Position numbers and translations under genes: made by a program. A DNA stretch of 64,000 bases from Verrucomicrobiota bacterium (GTDB lineage: Bacteria > Verrucomicrobiota > Verrucomicrobiae > Limisphaerales > UBA11358): assembly GCA_014860005.1 (NCBI GenBank), contig JACZKP010000089.1, forward strand, positions 1 to 64,000, read 5' to 3'. Position 1 is the stretch's first letter; each line of letters opens with the position of its first letter. Positions 37,446 to 46,219 of this stretch are shown piece by piece. Below the pieces are notes generated by a model. That model saw only the letters and a program-made list of their open reading frames with translations. It was not told the DNA's origin and searched no databases.

Positions 37446-38243
37446 ATGAACAAGAAGCTTCAATTTTGCCGTGCGCGCTCACGGGGGTTTACGCTCATCG
37501 AGTTGCTCGTGGTGATTGCCATCATTGCCATCCTCGCGGCGATGCTGCTGCCGGCCTTGAGCAAATCGAAGACGAAAGCCCAGGGCATCTACTGCATGAA
37601 CAACCACCGCCAGCTCATGTTCGCCTGGCGGATGTACGCGGATGACAGCAACGATCAATTGCTGTATGCCTTCGGCGGCACGACTCCCACCAACAACCTC
37701 ACGCCTCACACCTGGGTGCAAGGGCACATGCGAAATGACCCATTGAGCACGATCTATTTGGACGTAAGCCCGCTGGTCAAATATCTGGGCCGGGGCTACA
37801 CCGTCTGGAAATGTCCCGGCGACCGCACCCCCCAGGTTCGCAGCATGTCCATGAATCATCTGGTCGGCGGGGATGGCTTTTCGGTGGCCAACAATTACTA
37901 CGGTATCTGGCCTCATGAGGCCTTCATGGTATTTCGCAAATTAAGCCAGATGAAAGCGCCCGCTATGACGTGGGTGATTCTCGATGAACGTCCCCAGACC
38001 ATCAACGACGCGTTCTTCGTTACCGACATGGCGAACTACGACAACGGGCGGGCGATGCAGATCATTGATCACCCCGGCATCCAACACAACAACGCCGCCG
38101 GTTTTTCCTTTGCCGACGGCCATGCCGAGATCAAGAAATGGCGGGACGCGCCGTTTCTCACTCCCAATCCCACTGGCCGGGTGCAGGCCCCCAACAGCCA
38201 GGACCTGCAATGGCTTTTGATACGCTCTTCCCAAAAGAAGTGA
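37446..38243 (+). CDS. Prepilin-like protein with C-terminal H-X9-DG box
   Basis: A 265-residue secreted pseudopilin. The N-terminal class III signal has the cleavage site [10 protein letters not shown], with the conserved Glu at +5, and a hydrophobic helix up to residue about 38. The C-terminal region has the [16 protein letters not shown] motif (H-X9-DG) that is highly expanded in PVC bacteria. Function is unknown but is thought to involve a type II secretion-like pseudopilus. The ATG at 37446 is chosen because the signal begins 15 residues later. Confidence 0.88.
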   Translation: MNKKLQFCRARSRGFTLIELLVVIAIIAILAAMLLPALSKSKTKAQGIYCMNNHRQLMFAWRMYADDSNDQLLYAFGGTTPTNNLTPHTWVQGHMRNDPLSTIYLDVSPLVKYLGRGYTVWKCPGDRTPQVRSMSMNHLVGGDGFSVANNYYGIWPHEAFMVFRKLSQMKAPAMTWVILDERPQTINDAFFVTDMANYDNGRAMQIIDHPGIQHNNAAGFSFADGHAEIKKWRDAPFLTPNPTGRVQAPNSQDLQWLLIRSSQKK

Positions 38244-38295
38244 GCCGACAAGTATTTCTCCGAGAATCCTGAAACCTCAAATCCAGAAACCAACC

Positions 38296-40836
38296 ATGTA
38301 CACAATACTCAAAACCACCAAAGCTTGCCTGCTGGCTGCTACAGTCGGCTGGGTCCTAAACAGCGCCTCCGCGCAACCCCTCATCCATTTCCCCTTCAAT
38401 GAAGGCACCGGGCCTACGGTCACCGATACGGCCAGCGGCTTGGTCGGCACGATGGGCACTCAACAAGACCCGGTTGCCGATGCCGTGGTCTTGTCCGACA
38501 CCTCCCCATCGGGCTTGGGCGGCGACCGCTCGATCACCACGTCCGGTAATGGCTTCCTGGTCGCGGACGATTCAGCCAGCCGCGCCCTCAACATCACCAA
38601 CGGACCAATCACGATCGAGTGCTGGCTCAATATCAATGGCGCCTTTTTCAAGCCCAACGAAGGGATTGTGGCTTACGGCGGATCTTACAAAATGGGCATG
38701 CGGGGCGGCTTTCATGTGTTCACCCTGTATGGCATCGCGGACATCACCAACAGTGCGGCGGGCGCGATGCCTGTGGATCAATGGCTTCATCTGGCGGCCG
38801 CCTGGGAACCTGGTGTTGGCGTGCATTTCTACGTCAACGGCGTGTCCAATTTCACGGCCCACACCGCGCCGGGCGCCCGTCCGACCCTGCACAACTATCT
38901 AAGCATCGCCTCGGAGGGTTTGGGCAACAACGTGGTCGGTTCCCTGGACCGCGTGCGCATCCACAACGCGCTGCTCACGGCGGATCAACTGGACACCGAC
39001 GCCGCCAATCCCAAGCCCGTCACCGCCAACACAATCGTCAACTACAGCTTCAACGAGGCGGCCTTCCCCTCAATGAACTCCCTCTCGCCGTCGCTGCCGA
39101 CAATGCAGTCTTCAACCTTCCTGCCAGAGATCACGAGTCCGGTATGGACGAATGATACACCCACGGGCTTGGCGGGTGACTATGCGCTGGCGTTCCTCAC
39201 GGAACGGCCGCCGGTCTTTGAATCCGCTTTCGCGCCCGACTCAGGCGGTGTGATTGACTTGGACGCAAACGGCACGAACTATACCCTGCAAGCTTGGGTC
39301 AAGCTGCCCACCGGTCCGATGGAAGACCGTCGAGTCATTTACTTCACTGGCGGTGCTGCACCGCGCGCGTCGCTTTCGATAAATGCCAACCGCGCCTTGC
39401 ACAGCACGCTCTACGGCAACACCGACTTTGCCTCCAGCGTGATTGTACCAAATGACGGGCGCTGGCATCATGTGGCGGTGGTGATGGAGGACTTTCTGCG
39501 GATGCGTTTCTACCTGGACGGAGTACTGCGCCAGACCGTCAACCGAACGGCTACCGGTGCGCTTGGCTCGACCACCACCCCCGGCATCACGATTGGCAAG
39601 GAGAGCGATACCCGCTACTTCCGCGGCTTGCTCGACAGAGTGATGATCCACAACGTCGCGTTGACCAATTCCACGCTGGACTACCCGGCGATTCCGGGCC
39701 TGCCCACCTTCGATTCTCTGGCGGCGCACCCCGCCAGTGTGGCCGCAAATCTCGGCGCCACGGTGACATTCACTGCCACGCCGACTTCGGCCAGCCCCGC
39801 CACGTATCAATGGCGCTACCGCACCAATCTGGCGGACCAGACAAGTATCGCCTTGCCCGGCGAAACCGGGCTTACCCTTACGTTGGACAACATCACCCCC
39901 GAGCAATTGGGTTATTACTTCCTCGCCGTGACCAATACCGTCGGCGCTTCGGAATCCTACGCGGCCCGCTTGAGCCTGCCGGTCAATCTGGAAGCAAAAC
40001 TGTTCGATTTTGAAACGCCCACCTATGTCTCCGGATTGCTCAAGGACCAAGACGGCTGGTCCAATGACTTCAACGACAACGCCGTGCGCGTCCTCACCGA
40101 CACGGAAATTGCCGACGTGCTTACAGCCACAGGCCGCACCCCGGGGCAGACGGTGCATGGTGGATCACAGGCGCTGTTGATTACCGGTCCCGCGTTGGCA
40201 ACGACCAGCATCCGCTCCATCACCGGTTTCGAAACGGAGCAGAACGTAACGCTCGACGTCTGGGTGCGCCCACTGTCAGCCGCCGCCGGCAACGCGATTG
40301 GCAACATCTTCCTGACGATGGAAAACGCTGTGGGCACTCGCGCGGCCGCCTTCCGGATTGGACCGCTCTTGAGCATTGATTACGGCTCTGCCATCACTGG
40401 AGTCTGGCAGGCGACAGGATTGGTGGCGGACCCGGATACTTGGTACCACATTACGATGAGTCTGGATTACACTGCCCGGACCTACGACTTCTATGTTGAT
40501 GACGTCAAGGTCAACTCGGACCCAATTCCATTCTACACCGCCACTTCGGACAGCTTCCGCCAAATCCGCATCTTCCGCGGCGCCAATCAGGCGGGAATGA
40601 TTGTGGATGACCTGAACGTAACAGGCCCGGCAACTGAGCCAGAACTTGGTATTCGTTTGGGAGACGGTGTGCTGATCATCTCCTGGCCCGCTTCCGCGAC
40701 GGACTACGAACTTAAATCCGCCGCGACCGTAACCGGGCCTTACTCGGACACCGTGCCGCACACCACCGTCGGCGACGAAAATCAGGCCGTGATCCAGCCG
40801 ACCGGCGACAGCCGCTACTTCCGCCTCGTCAAATAG
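38296..40836 (+). CDS. Large secreted protein with three LamG-like domains and an Ig-like domain
   Basis: An 846-residue exported protein: signal peptide to about residue 26, LamG domain 1 (about 30-230; PITIECWLNINGAF, DRVRIHNALLTADQLD), LamG domain 2 (about 240-470; YTLQAWVKL, RWHHVAVVMEDFLRMRFYLD), an Ig-like domain (about 480-565; GATVTFTATPTSASPATYQW, YYFLAVTNTVG) and a further jelly-roll region to the end. Such multidomain proteins bind or display polysaccharide at the surface. It ends SRYFRLVK with no sorting signal. It follows the pseudopilin by 52 bp. Confidence 0.85.
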   Translation: MYTILKTTKACLLAATVGWVLNSASAQPLIHFPFNEGTGPTVTDTASGLVGTMGTQQDPVADAVVLSDTSPSGLGGDRSITTSGNGFLVADDSASRALNITNGPITIECWLNINGAFFKPNEGIVAYGGSYKMGMRGGFHVFTLYGIADITNSAAGAMPVDQWLHLAAAWEPGVGVHFYVNGVSNFTAHTAPGARPTLHNYLSIASEGLGNNVVGSLDRVRIHNALLTADQLDTDAANPKPVTANTIVNYSFNEAAFPSMNSLSPSLPTMQSSTFLPEITSPVWTNDTPTGLAGDYALAFLTERPPVFESAFAPDSGGVIDLDANGTNYTLQAWVKLPTGPMEDRRVIYFTGGAAPRASLSINANRALHSTLYGNTDFASSVIVPNDGRWHHVAVVMEDFLRMRFYLDGVLRQTVNRTATGALGSTTTPGITIGKESDTRYFRGLLDRVMIHNVALTNSTLDYPAIPGLPTFDSLAAHPASVAANLGATVTFTATPTSASPATYQWRYRTNLADQTSIALPGETGLTLTLDNITPEQLGYYFLAVTNTVGASESYAARLSLPVNLEAKLFDFETPTYVSGLLKDQDGWSNDFNDNAVRVLTDTEIADVLTATGRTPGQTVHGGSQALLITGPALATTSIRSITGFETEQNVTLDVWVRPLSAAAGNAIGNIFLTMENAVGTRAAAFRIGPLLSIDYGSAITGVWQATGLVADPDTWYHITMSLDYTARTYDFYVDDVKVNSDPIPFYTATSDSFRQIRIFRGANQAGMIVDDLNVTGPATEPELGIRLGDGVLIISWPASATDYELKSAATVTGPYSDTVPHTTVGDENQAVIQPTGDSRYFRLVK

Positions 40837-40861
40837 TCGGGAGCCGCTAAACCGATTGCGC

Positions 40862-40900
40862 AACCACCGGCGTGGGTCCAAACCCCGCCGGTGGTTTTTT
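40862..40900 (+). terminator. Intrinsic terminator downstream of the LamG gene
   Basis: Perfect 11-bp stem AACCACCGGCG/CGCCGGTGGTT with a 13-base loop, followed by a T-run, 26 bp after the stop codon of the 846-residue protein. Confidence 0.85.
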
Positions 40901-40971
40901 GCTTCGAGGCAGGACTTGTCAACCGGCACGCGGCCGCTGAAACGGTCAACCCTGCCTCGGCCCCGCCAAGG

Positions 40972-41679
40972 TTATCGCGGACGCACCAGCATTTCCTCAA
41001 CGATGACGTGCGGCGGGAGATTGAGGCAGAACAACGCGCAATCCGCCACGTCCTCGGCCCGCATCATTCTGGCGCGGGCGGCGACGTCCGGCGGGTGCGG
41101 GCGCTGGTTCAAGAGCGGCGTATCAATGTCCCCGGGAAAGATCGCGCAGGCCCGAATGCCGTGGGCGCGTTCCTCGGCGTTGATGCTTTGGTTGAGGCCC
41201 GCAAGGCCGAACTTGCTCATCACATAAGCCGGACCGGCTTTGGGCGACGCCTGTTTGCCGGCGTCGGACACAATGTTGATGATCGTGCCACTTCCGCGGG
41301 CACGCATCTGAGGGAGGAACGCCTGCACGCAGTAGTACGCCCCGTTGAGATTGGTGGCGATCATTGTGTGATAATCCTCCAACGACAACACTTCGAGCGC
41401 GCGTCTGGGCGCGTTTGTGCCGGCGGCGTTCACCAGCACCTCCACCTCGCCGAACTCAGCCAGGACACGTCGTCCCATTTCCGCGACGGCGGCCGGATCG
41501 CCCACGTCGCAGACGTGAGGGGTAATGCGTGATGCGTGAGCACCGGCGGTTTCCGCCAGTGCCTCCGCACGGCGTCCGACGATGGCCACGCGCCACTCCT
41601 GGGATGCCAGTTTCAAAGCGAGAGCGCGGCCCACGCCGCTGCCCGCACCGGTGATTACTGCTGTTTTGTTCATAAGCAT
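40972..41679 (-). CDS. Short-chain dehydrogenase/reductase
   Basis: A 235-residue classical SDR: cofactor motif TGAGSGVGRALALKL at the N-terminus, NAAGTN, catalytic Ser in INIVSDAGKQ, and YVMSKFGLAG (Tyr and Lys). The arginines in VGRR suggest NADP(H). Substrate unknown. A GxxExxY cassette and its repeats are inserted 12 bp upstream of its start codon, separating it from the Gfo/Idh gene. Confidence 0.87.
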   Translation of the reverse strand: MLMNKTAVITGAGSGVGRALALKLASQEWRVAIVGRRAEALAETAGAHASRITPHVCDVGDPAAVAEMGRRVLAEFGEVEVLVNAAGTNAPRRALEVLSLEDYHTMIATNLNGAYYCVQAFLPQMRARGSGTIINIVSDAGKQASPKAGPAYVMSKFGLAGLNQSINAEERAHGIRACAIFPGDIDTPLLNQRPHPPDVAARARMMRAEDVADCALFCLNLPPHVIVEEMLVRPR

Positions 41680-41690
41680 TCTTCGCCGCG

Positions 41691-41813
41691 AACCTCTGCG
41701 GCCTTTGCGAAACCCTTCGCGTCCTCTGCGTTGAATCTGGCCGTCCGGTCACCCTCCGACCACGTCTTTCTTAAACGCGAAGGACGCCAAGGGCCTCGCA
41801 AAGGAACGCAAAG
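41691..41813. repeat. 123-bp direct repeat, copy A, bracketing the GxxExxY gene
   Basis: Runs from AACCTCTGCGGCCTTTGCGA at 41691 to GGAACGCAAAG at 41813. It matches copy B (42192-42314) at all but six of 123 positions in the same orientation. It ends exactly one base before the GxxExxY stop codon. Internally it is built of degenerate CCTTTGCG/CCTCTGCG/CCTTCGCG units. Confidence 0.93.
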
Positions 41814-42191
41814 TTATAGCCCTCTGACAACTCGTTTAATGCCGTCGCGCAAGTGTTCGACGTTGAAATTGATGATCAATCCAAGCTTGCAGCCGCTCAA
41901 TTTCAGGTAGGTGAGCATTTGCGCGGTGAAGATTGGTGTCAATGCCTCCACCGATTTGGGATCAATTACCACCAGACTCTCGACGATCAGATCGAGGCGA
42001 TAGCCCACATCCAGCTTCACTTCATCGTAAATCAACGGCATGGGCTTCTGCCGCTCGAAGCGAAGTCCTGCCTTGCTCAGTTCATACGCCAGGCAGGCTT
42101 CGTACGCCGATTCCAACAGTCCGGGACCCAATCTGGAATGCACCTTCATGGCACAGCCAATGATGATTTTTGACAGTTCGTTCTCTTTCAT
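41814..42191 (-). CDS. GxxExxY protein (PD-(D/E)XK-like fold)
   Basis: A 125-residue protein with the family's name motif in LGPGLLESAYEACLAYEL (GxxExxY) at residues about 22-39, and the later KLDVGYRLDLIVESLVVIDP core, in which Asp, Glu and a distal Lys resemble a PD-(D/E)XK nuclease site (D66, E70). Function is unestablished. In this window the start codon and stop codon each touch a copy of a 123-bp direct repeat, so the gene exactly fills the space between them, as expected of a cassette rather than a normal operon gene. Confidence 0.9.
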   Translation of the reverse strand: MKENELSKIIIGCAMKVHSRLGPGLLESAYEACLAYELSKAGLRFERQKPMPLIYDEVKLDVGYRLDLIVESLVVIDPKSVEALTPIFTAQMLTYLKLSGCKLGLIINFNVEHLRDGIKRVVRGL

Positions 42192-42314
42192 AACCTCTGC
42201 GGCCTTTGCGAAACCCTTCGCGCCCTCTGCGTTAAATTTGGGCGTCCGGTCACACTCCGACCACGTCTTTCTTAAACGCAAAGGACGCCAAGGGCCTCGC
42301 AAAGGAACGCAAAG
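42192..42314. repeat. 123-bp direct repeat, copy B, bracketing the GxxExxY gene
   Basis: Starts one base upstream of the GxxExxY ATG (read leftward) and ends 22 bp before the Gfo/Idh stop codon. Same orientation as copy A, about 95% identical by eye. It must contain any promoter and ribosome site for the GxxExxY gene. Confidence 0.93.
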
Positions 42315-42336
42315 CAAGCATGTGCCGACAAGCCGT

Positions 42337-43425
42337 TCAATCCGGCGCGTTGCCCAAGTCCACCCACTGCCGCGTCTCCGCCGATTGCACCGCGGCATCC
42401 ATGACCGACAACACCCGCGCGCCGTCGTGGAAGTTGGGTGTGCAGGGCCGCTGGTTACGGATGGCGCCCACGAATTCCCATGCTTGATCGTAACGGAACG
42501 TCACGAGCGGGTCGCCCTGATTCTCGTCGCGAGGCGAGCCAGACAATTTCCAGAATTCGCGCGGAATCTCGATGGTTTCCAACCCCGGGCCGCCCACCTT
42601 GCCGGTTTGCAGTTTGTTCCAGTCGCCAGTGATGAACACAAACGAACGCTCGCTGCCGTTGATCTCGACGTAATCGAGACTGCGCCAGCTTTCGTTGCGC
42701 CCGCTCGCCAGCTTGCTGCTTTCCAGCACGCCCGTCGCGCCGGATTGAAATTCCGCGAGGATCGCCACCCAGTCGTCCAGATCATTGGGCTGGCCCCCGC
42801 GCACCGGATGCCATTGTTTCAACTGTGCCACCAGCCGTTTCATCGGCCCGACCAGCAGATGCGCGAAGTCAATGCGGTGACTCAGCATGTCGCCGAGTTC
42901 ACCCGTGCCCGCCAGCTTCTTCACCTGACGCCAGCCCAGACCGCGCGTGCCCCAATCCTGTAAGCGGCACGAACGGAAATGATACGGCTGACCAAGATCG
43001 CCGCGACGCACCAGGTGCGCGAGATAACGCATCGCCGGCACAAAACGATACGTGAAAGCGGTCATGTGCCGGACTCCGGCGCGGTCCGCAGCCTCCGCCA
43101 TCGCGCGGGCATCAGCGCAATTCAGCGCCAGCGGTTTCTCACAGAGCACGTGTTTGCCGTGCGCGATGGCCCCCAGTGCGATGGGAGCATGCGTGAAATT
43201 GGGCGTGGCAATGATGACCGCGTGAACGTCATCACGTTGCACAATCTCTTGATGGCGCATGGACGTAATGGAAATGCCGGTTTGCTGGCGTGCCCGCTCC
43301 AACGCCGCGGCGTCGGCATCGCACAGCGCAGTTACTTTCACGTCCGGACACAGCGCAAGACCGGGCAGATGATTTTGCAGCGTGATGCCGCCGCAACCGA
43401 TGATGGCGATGTTGAGCACACTCAT
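42337..43425 (-). CDS. Gfo/Idh/MocA-family oxidoreductase
   Basis: A 362-residue NAD(P)-dependent sugar or cyclitol dehydrogenase. N-terminal Rossmann fold (NIAIIGCGGI), the EKPLALN motif characteristic of the family (about residue 95), and a C-terminal alpha/beta domain with the GELGDMLSHRIDFAHLLVG segment that supplies catalytic residues. The substrate is unknown. It is in the same direction as the SDR gene beyond the repeat cassette, so the two may once have been adjacent. Confidence 0.9.
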   Translation of the reverse strand: MSVLNIAIIGCGGITLQNHLPGLALCPDVKVTALCDADAAALERARQQTGISITSMRHQEIVQRDDVHAVIIATPNFTHAPIALGAIAHGKHVLCEKPLALNCADARAMAEAADRAGVRHMTAFTYRFVPAMRYLAHLVRRGDLGQPYHFRSCRLQDWGTRGLGWRQVKKLAGTGELGDMLSHRIDFAHLLVGPMKRLVAQLKQWHPVRGGQPNDLDDWVAILAEFQSGATGVLESSKLASGRNESWRSLDYVEINGSERSFVFITGDWNKLQTGKVGGPGLETIEIPREFWKLSGSPRDENQGDPLVTFRYDQAWEFVGAIRNQRPCTPNFHDGARVLSVMDAAVQSAETRQWVDLGNAPD

Positions 43426-43527
43426 GGGCGGCTTCGGGTGAATGGTTTCATGGCGTTGATGGAATCAAATCGTTCCCGCTTGCCGTCTCACACCACCACC
43501 GTCGAGGCAAGCCAAAACTAACGTTAG

Positions 43528-43647
43528 CAGCCCGTCAAAAAGAACTCATCCTTTGTAGGAGACGAGGTAACGAGTCTGCCATTCTCGCGATCCCGCGGAG
43601 GGCTGCGAGAGACTCCTGACGTCGTCTCCTACATTATTGACGGGCTG
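43528..43647. repeat. Nested palindromic element with GTAGGAGACGA arms
   Basis: Outer arms CAGCCCGTCAA (43528-43538) and TTGACGGGCTG (43637-43647) enclose inner arms GTAGGAGACGA (43555-43565) and TCGTCTCCTAC (43622-43632), all exact. The right outer arm abuts the stop codon of the next gene. A second copy of the inner part is at 51648-51716. Confidence 0.9.
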
Positions 43648-45150
43648 TTAGGGGCCGGCGGCAAGTTCATCTCTCGCCTCGCGCGCCAGCCGCACAAGTT
43701 CCCAATACGGCGGCCCGTAGCCGCGTTCGGATTGGAACGCCTCCGCCTTCTGGAGCAGGCGGGCATGGATGGCGGCGTGTTGGTTCTTCAGCCGTTGCAC
43801 GCGCAAGGCGGTTGCGGCACTCATGCCTTCCGGCACCGGGCCAACTCCGCCGAACCAGTTTTTCACCACGCTGTAGCCTTTGGCCAGTCGGGCAAACGGT
43901 AGTTGATACCAGTCGTAACCCAATCGTTCACCCGCTTCGGCGGCTTCGAGCATCACGTCAATCACCGCGTTATCCGCGTGATCTTTGAACAGCGTCTCCC
44001 GGTCGCGCCACTCGGCGACCACGCGCAGTTGCGGATCGTATTCCAGGTCCGACGGCTCCTGCGTCTCGAAATGTCTCACCCCTAGCGCGGCCAGCCAGGA
44101 TGTCACGCCGGGCGTCGAAAGATGCGACAAACCCATCCACAGCTTCACGCCCAGCGGTTCATAGGCGGCCGCGGCCACCTCCGAGCAAAACTGTTTGGCG
44201 GGATCGGTGTGATCCATCGCGAAGTCGTACGGGATATGCCGCCGGGTGGCCTCGCGCATGGCTTGCGAAGCGGCTCTGTGCGGCAGCAACGGGTCAGCCG
44301 CCAGTTGCGGCAAATCCGCCCGCAACCGCAGCGCCATGATGCGCAGCTTCGTGTCGCTGAGATAAGTTTCGATGGAGCTGACCCCGACGCCGCTCTCAAT
44401 GTGCGATTCTATCACGGAAACTGAGCGGTTCGTTTCGTCCACATGCACCAGCGCCACGTGGGAAAAGTTTCCGGGAAAATCATTGCCGCGCGCGATGAGC
44501 GCCGAGGTGGCCGCGCCACCGCGGGAGATGAGAATGTCACCGCTGTGCAGTCGCACGCCCTGCACCAAAGCCGACGGCGTGGCGGAAGGTTCATCCTCGC
44601 CCGCAATGAGCACGGGGATGGTTTCGCGCGGCAGTTGCAGCATCACTTCCTCCAGTGCGGCGCGGCTGCCGTACAGCAGGCGATATAGCTGGGTGCGAGT
44701 CTCGGGCAATTGAATGTCCCAGTGCTCGGATTGCCGTTTCACTTCGCGTCGCAGCCGGGCGCAAGTTTGCAGATAGTTGCCGAAGAGCGCGGGATTGGCG
44801 GCGACCATCGGCGCGAGGTGGAAGCAATTTGTCTCCAAGCGCCCGAACCGCGCGTCTCCCGGCGGCAGATTGGTGGCCGCGAGAAAATCGAGGTCGCTCT
44901 GGATTTCCGCGCGCGTGGCGTTGATGGCGACTGCGAGTTGGCCGGCTTCCGTGTTGCGGGCGGTTTGAAACTGTTGTTCGAGCGCAGTCCAGAAGGTGTT
45001 GCGATTCCAGACAAACGCCGCCTTGCCCGCGCCTTTGGGCGTCGGTGGCGATGGCTCGGGAATCAGCAACAACCCCAGCAACGCGAGCAACGCCACCAGA
45101 CCGCTTGCGGCAAAACGAATCTGGCGTGCGCTTTTGGAGCCGGAATCCAT
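43648..45150 (-). CDS. YiiX-like (permuted papain-fold) cysteine hydrolase
   Basis: A 500-residue protein with an N-terminal membrane anchor (residues 12-32) and a central domain of the NlpC/P60-related YiiX/YebB group: LHSGDILISRG, the conserved His in NFSHVALVHV, VIESHIESGVG, and the catalytic Cys in KQFCSEVAAAAYEPLG. These are thought to hydrolyse amide or ester bonds of lipids or peptidoglycan. An N-terminal helical region of about 150 residues precedes the domain. The stop codon touches a palindromic repeat. Confidence 0.8.
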   Translation of the reverse strand: MDSGSKSARQIRFAASGLVALLALLGLLLIPEPSPPTPKGAGKAAFVWNRNTFWTALEQQFQTARNTEAGQLAVAINATRAEIQSDLDFLAATNLPPGDARFGRLETNCFHLAPMVAANPALFGNYLQTCARLRREVKRQSEHWDIQLPETRTQLYRLLYGSRAALEEVMLQLPRETIPVLIAGEDEPSATPSALVQGVRLHSGDILISRGGAATSALIARGNDFPGNFSHVALVHVDETNRSVSVIESHIESGVGVSSIETYLSDTKLRIMALRLRADLPQLAADPLLPHRAASQAMREATRRHIPYDFAMDHTDPAKQFCSEVAAAAYEPLGVKLWMGLSHLSTPGVTSWLAALGVRHFETQEPSDLEYDPQLRVVAEWRDRETLFKDHADNAVIDVMLEAAEAGERLGYDWYQLPFARLAKGYSVVKNWFGGVGPVPEGMSAATALRVQRLKNQHAAIHARLLQKAEAFQSERGYGPPYWELVRLAREARDELAAGP

Positions 45151-45182
45151 GCGGCGATGCTACGCAAAGGACGCGGACGCGT

Positions 45183-45695
45183 TCAAGCGCGGGCAATCGC
45201 TCGTTGCACCCGGCTGACACACTGGCCGGGCTGCTTTGCGAGACTACATTCCCAAATCCGCACCACGCGCCAGCCGGTGCGGCGCAAAGTGCGGTTCACC
45301 AGCGCGTCGCGCGCCTGGTTCCCTGCCAGTTTGCGGTGCCAGAATGCGCGATTGTTCTTCGGCGTTGTGGCGTGTTTCGGGCAGCCGTGCCAGAAACAAC
45401 CGTCCACAAAGATCACCGTGCGCGCTTTTCGGAAGACGAAATCCACCCTCACTCGCAGCCGCCGACGTGAGTCGGCTCTGACTGAACTTCCTGCGCCGGA
45501 TTTTGATCCTCCCGATGAACAATGAGCCAACTGACGTTGGCTGCTACGAATGATGAGAGTCTTCTGCCGCCGCCATCCGCTGATTCGGTTCGCGCGCAAT
45601 AGCCGGGCCAGCGCCAGCTCCGTGTCCTTGTTCCCGCGACTGCGGATGCGCGACATCACTTCCGACCGCTTCGCCTTGGTGAACACGTCAGCCAT
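45183..45695 (-). CDS. vsr: Very-short-patch repair endonuclease (Vsr) with an internal palindrome insertion
   Basis: A 170-residue Vsr, which nicks 5' of T in T:G mismatches made by deamination of 5-methylcytosine. N-terminal SEVMSRIRSRGNKDTELALA and the catalytic block VDFVFRKARTVIFVDGCFWH (Asp85, then FWHGC), followed by NNRAFWHRKLAGNQARD, match the family. Between residues about 44 and 83, where other members have only some ten residues, the frame continues through a palindromic repeat (45454-45548). The protein may still fold, since this is a loop. It starts at MADVFTKAKR, and the first bases of the gene recur twice upstream. It accompanies a C5 methyltransferase 3.6 kb away. Confidence 0.82.
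   Translation of the reverse strand: MADVFTKAKRSEVMSRIRSRGNKDTELALARLLRANRISGWRRQKTLIIRSSQRQLAHCSSGGSKSGAGSSVRADSRRRLRVRVDFVFRKARTVIFVDGCFWHGCPKHATTPKNNRAFWHRKLAGNQARDALVNRTLRRTGWRVVRIWECSLAKQPGQCVSRVQRAIARA
45454..45548. repeat. Palindromic element inserted in-frame in vsr
   Basis: CGCAGCCGCCGACGTGAGTC is mirrored, with a few mismatches, by GAGCCAACTGACGTTGGCTG and CTACG. It belongs to the GTAGCAGCCGA family also seen at 49396-49467 and partly at 52288-52314. Confidence 0.75.
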
Positions 45696-45732
45696 GATTG
45701 CCACCCCGCAGTCTTGCTGGTAGATTCGGCCC

Positions 45733-45942
45733 ATGAAACAAATGGCCTACGTCGTTTACCGCGAGGACAAATTCTTTGTCAGCCAATGCCTCAACGTGGA
45801 CGTGGCGAGTTTCGGCGCCACTCGTGAGGAAGCTGTGGCCAACCTCAAGGAAGCCGTCGAACTTTACTTCGAGGGTGAACCCGAGTCCGCCTTTACGCTC
45901 GTGACCGACCTCAACGTGGGGCAGGAGTTGGTGAATGCCTAA
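45733..45942 (+). CDS. hicB: HicB-family antitoxin
   Basis: A 69-residue HicB: MAYVVYREDKFFVSQCLNVD, then ASFGATREEAVANLKEAVEL, the usual partially degraded RNase H-like fold that binds HicA. There is no added DNA-binding tail. It is encoded opposite to vsr, with 37 bp between their start codons. It overlaps the hicA remnant by 8 bp. Confidence 0.85.
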   Translation: MKQMAYVVYREDKFFVSQCLNVDVASFGATREEAVANLKEAVELYFEGEPESAFTLVTDLNVGQELVNA

Positions 45943-46143
45943 ACGGCTGGGGTCCGGGGAGGTCATCCGCGTGCTCCAGGCGCACGGCTTTGTTTTGTTT
46001 CGCAGAAAGGCAGCCACACCAAATATCGCAACGCTGCGGGGCGCAGCGCCATCGTCCCGCACCCAAAAAAAGAACTGCCCATCGGCACCACGCGCTCCAT
46101 CATCCGGCAAGCCGGACTGACGCCAAAAGATTTCGGCTTCTGA
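45935..46143 (+). pseudogene. hicA: HicA toxin gene, frameshifted
   Basis: The first frame reads MPKRLGSGEVIRVLQAHGFV and LFRRK, then a one-base deletion near position 46008 puts the rest in another frame: GSHTKYRNAAGRSAIVPHPK, and a C-terminal block ending LTPKDFGF. The essential histidine (GSH) lies after the shift. HicA is an RNA-binding mRNA interferase; this copy should be inactive unless the missing base is a sequencing error. Its stop codon is immediately followed by a copy of the vsr 5' end. Confidence 0.78.
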
Positions 46144-46179
46144 TCCGACCGCTTCGCCTTGGTGAAAACGTCAGCCATG
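46144..46179 (-). repeat. Duplicate of the vsr 5' end (copy 2)
   Basis: Identical to 45661-45696 at 35 of 36 positions. On the minus strand it reads ATG and codons for MADVFTKAKRS, then meets the inverted hicA stop. It lies between the HicBA and PIN cassettes. Confidence 0.92.
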
Positions 46180-46219
46180 GCCTGATGTTCTGTTTGCCCG
46201 ATGCCGCGATTCCCGCCCG

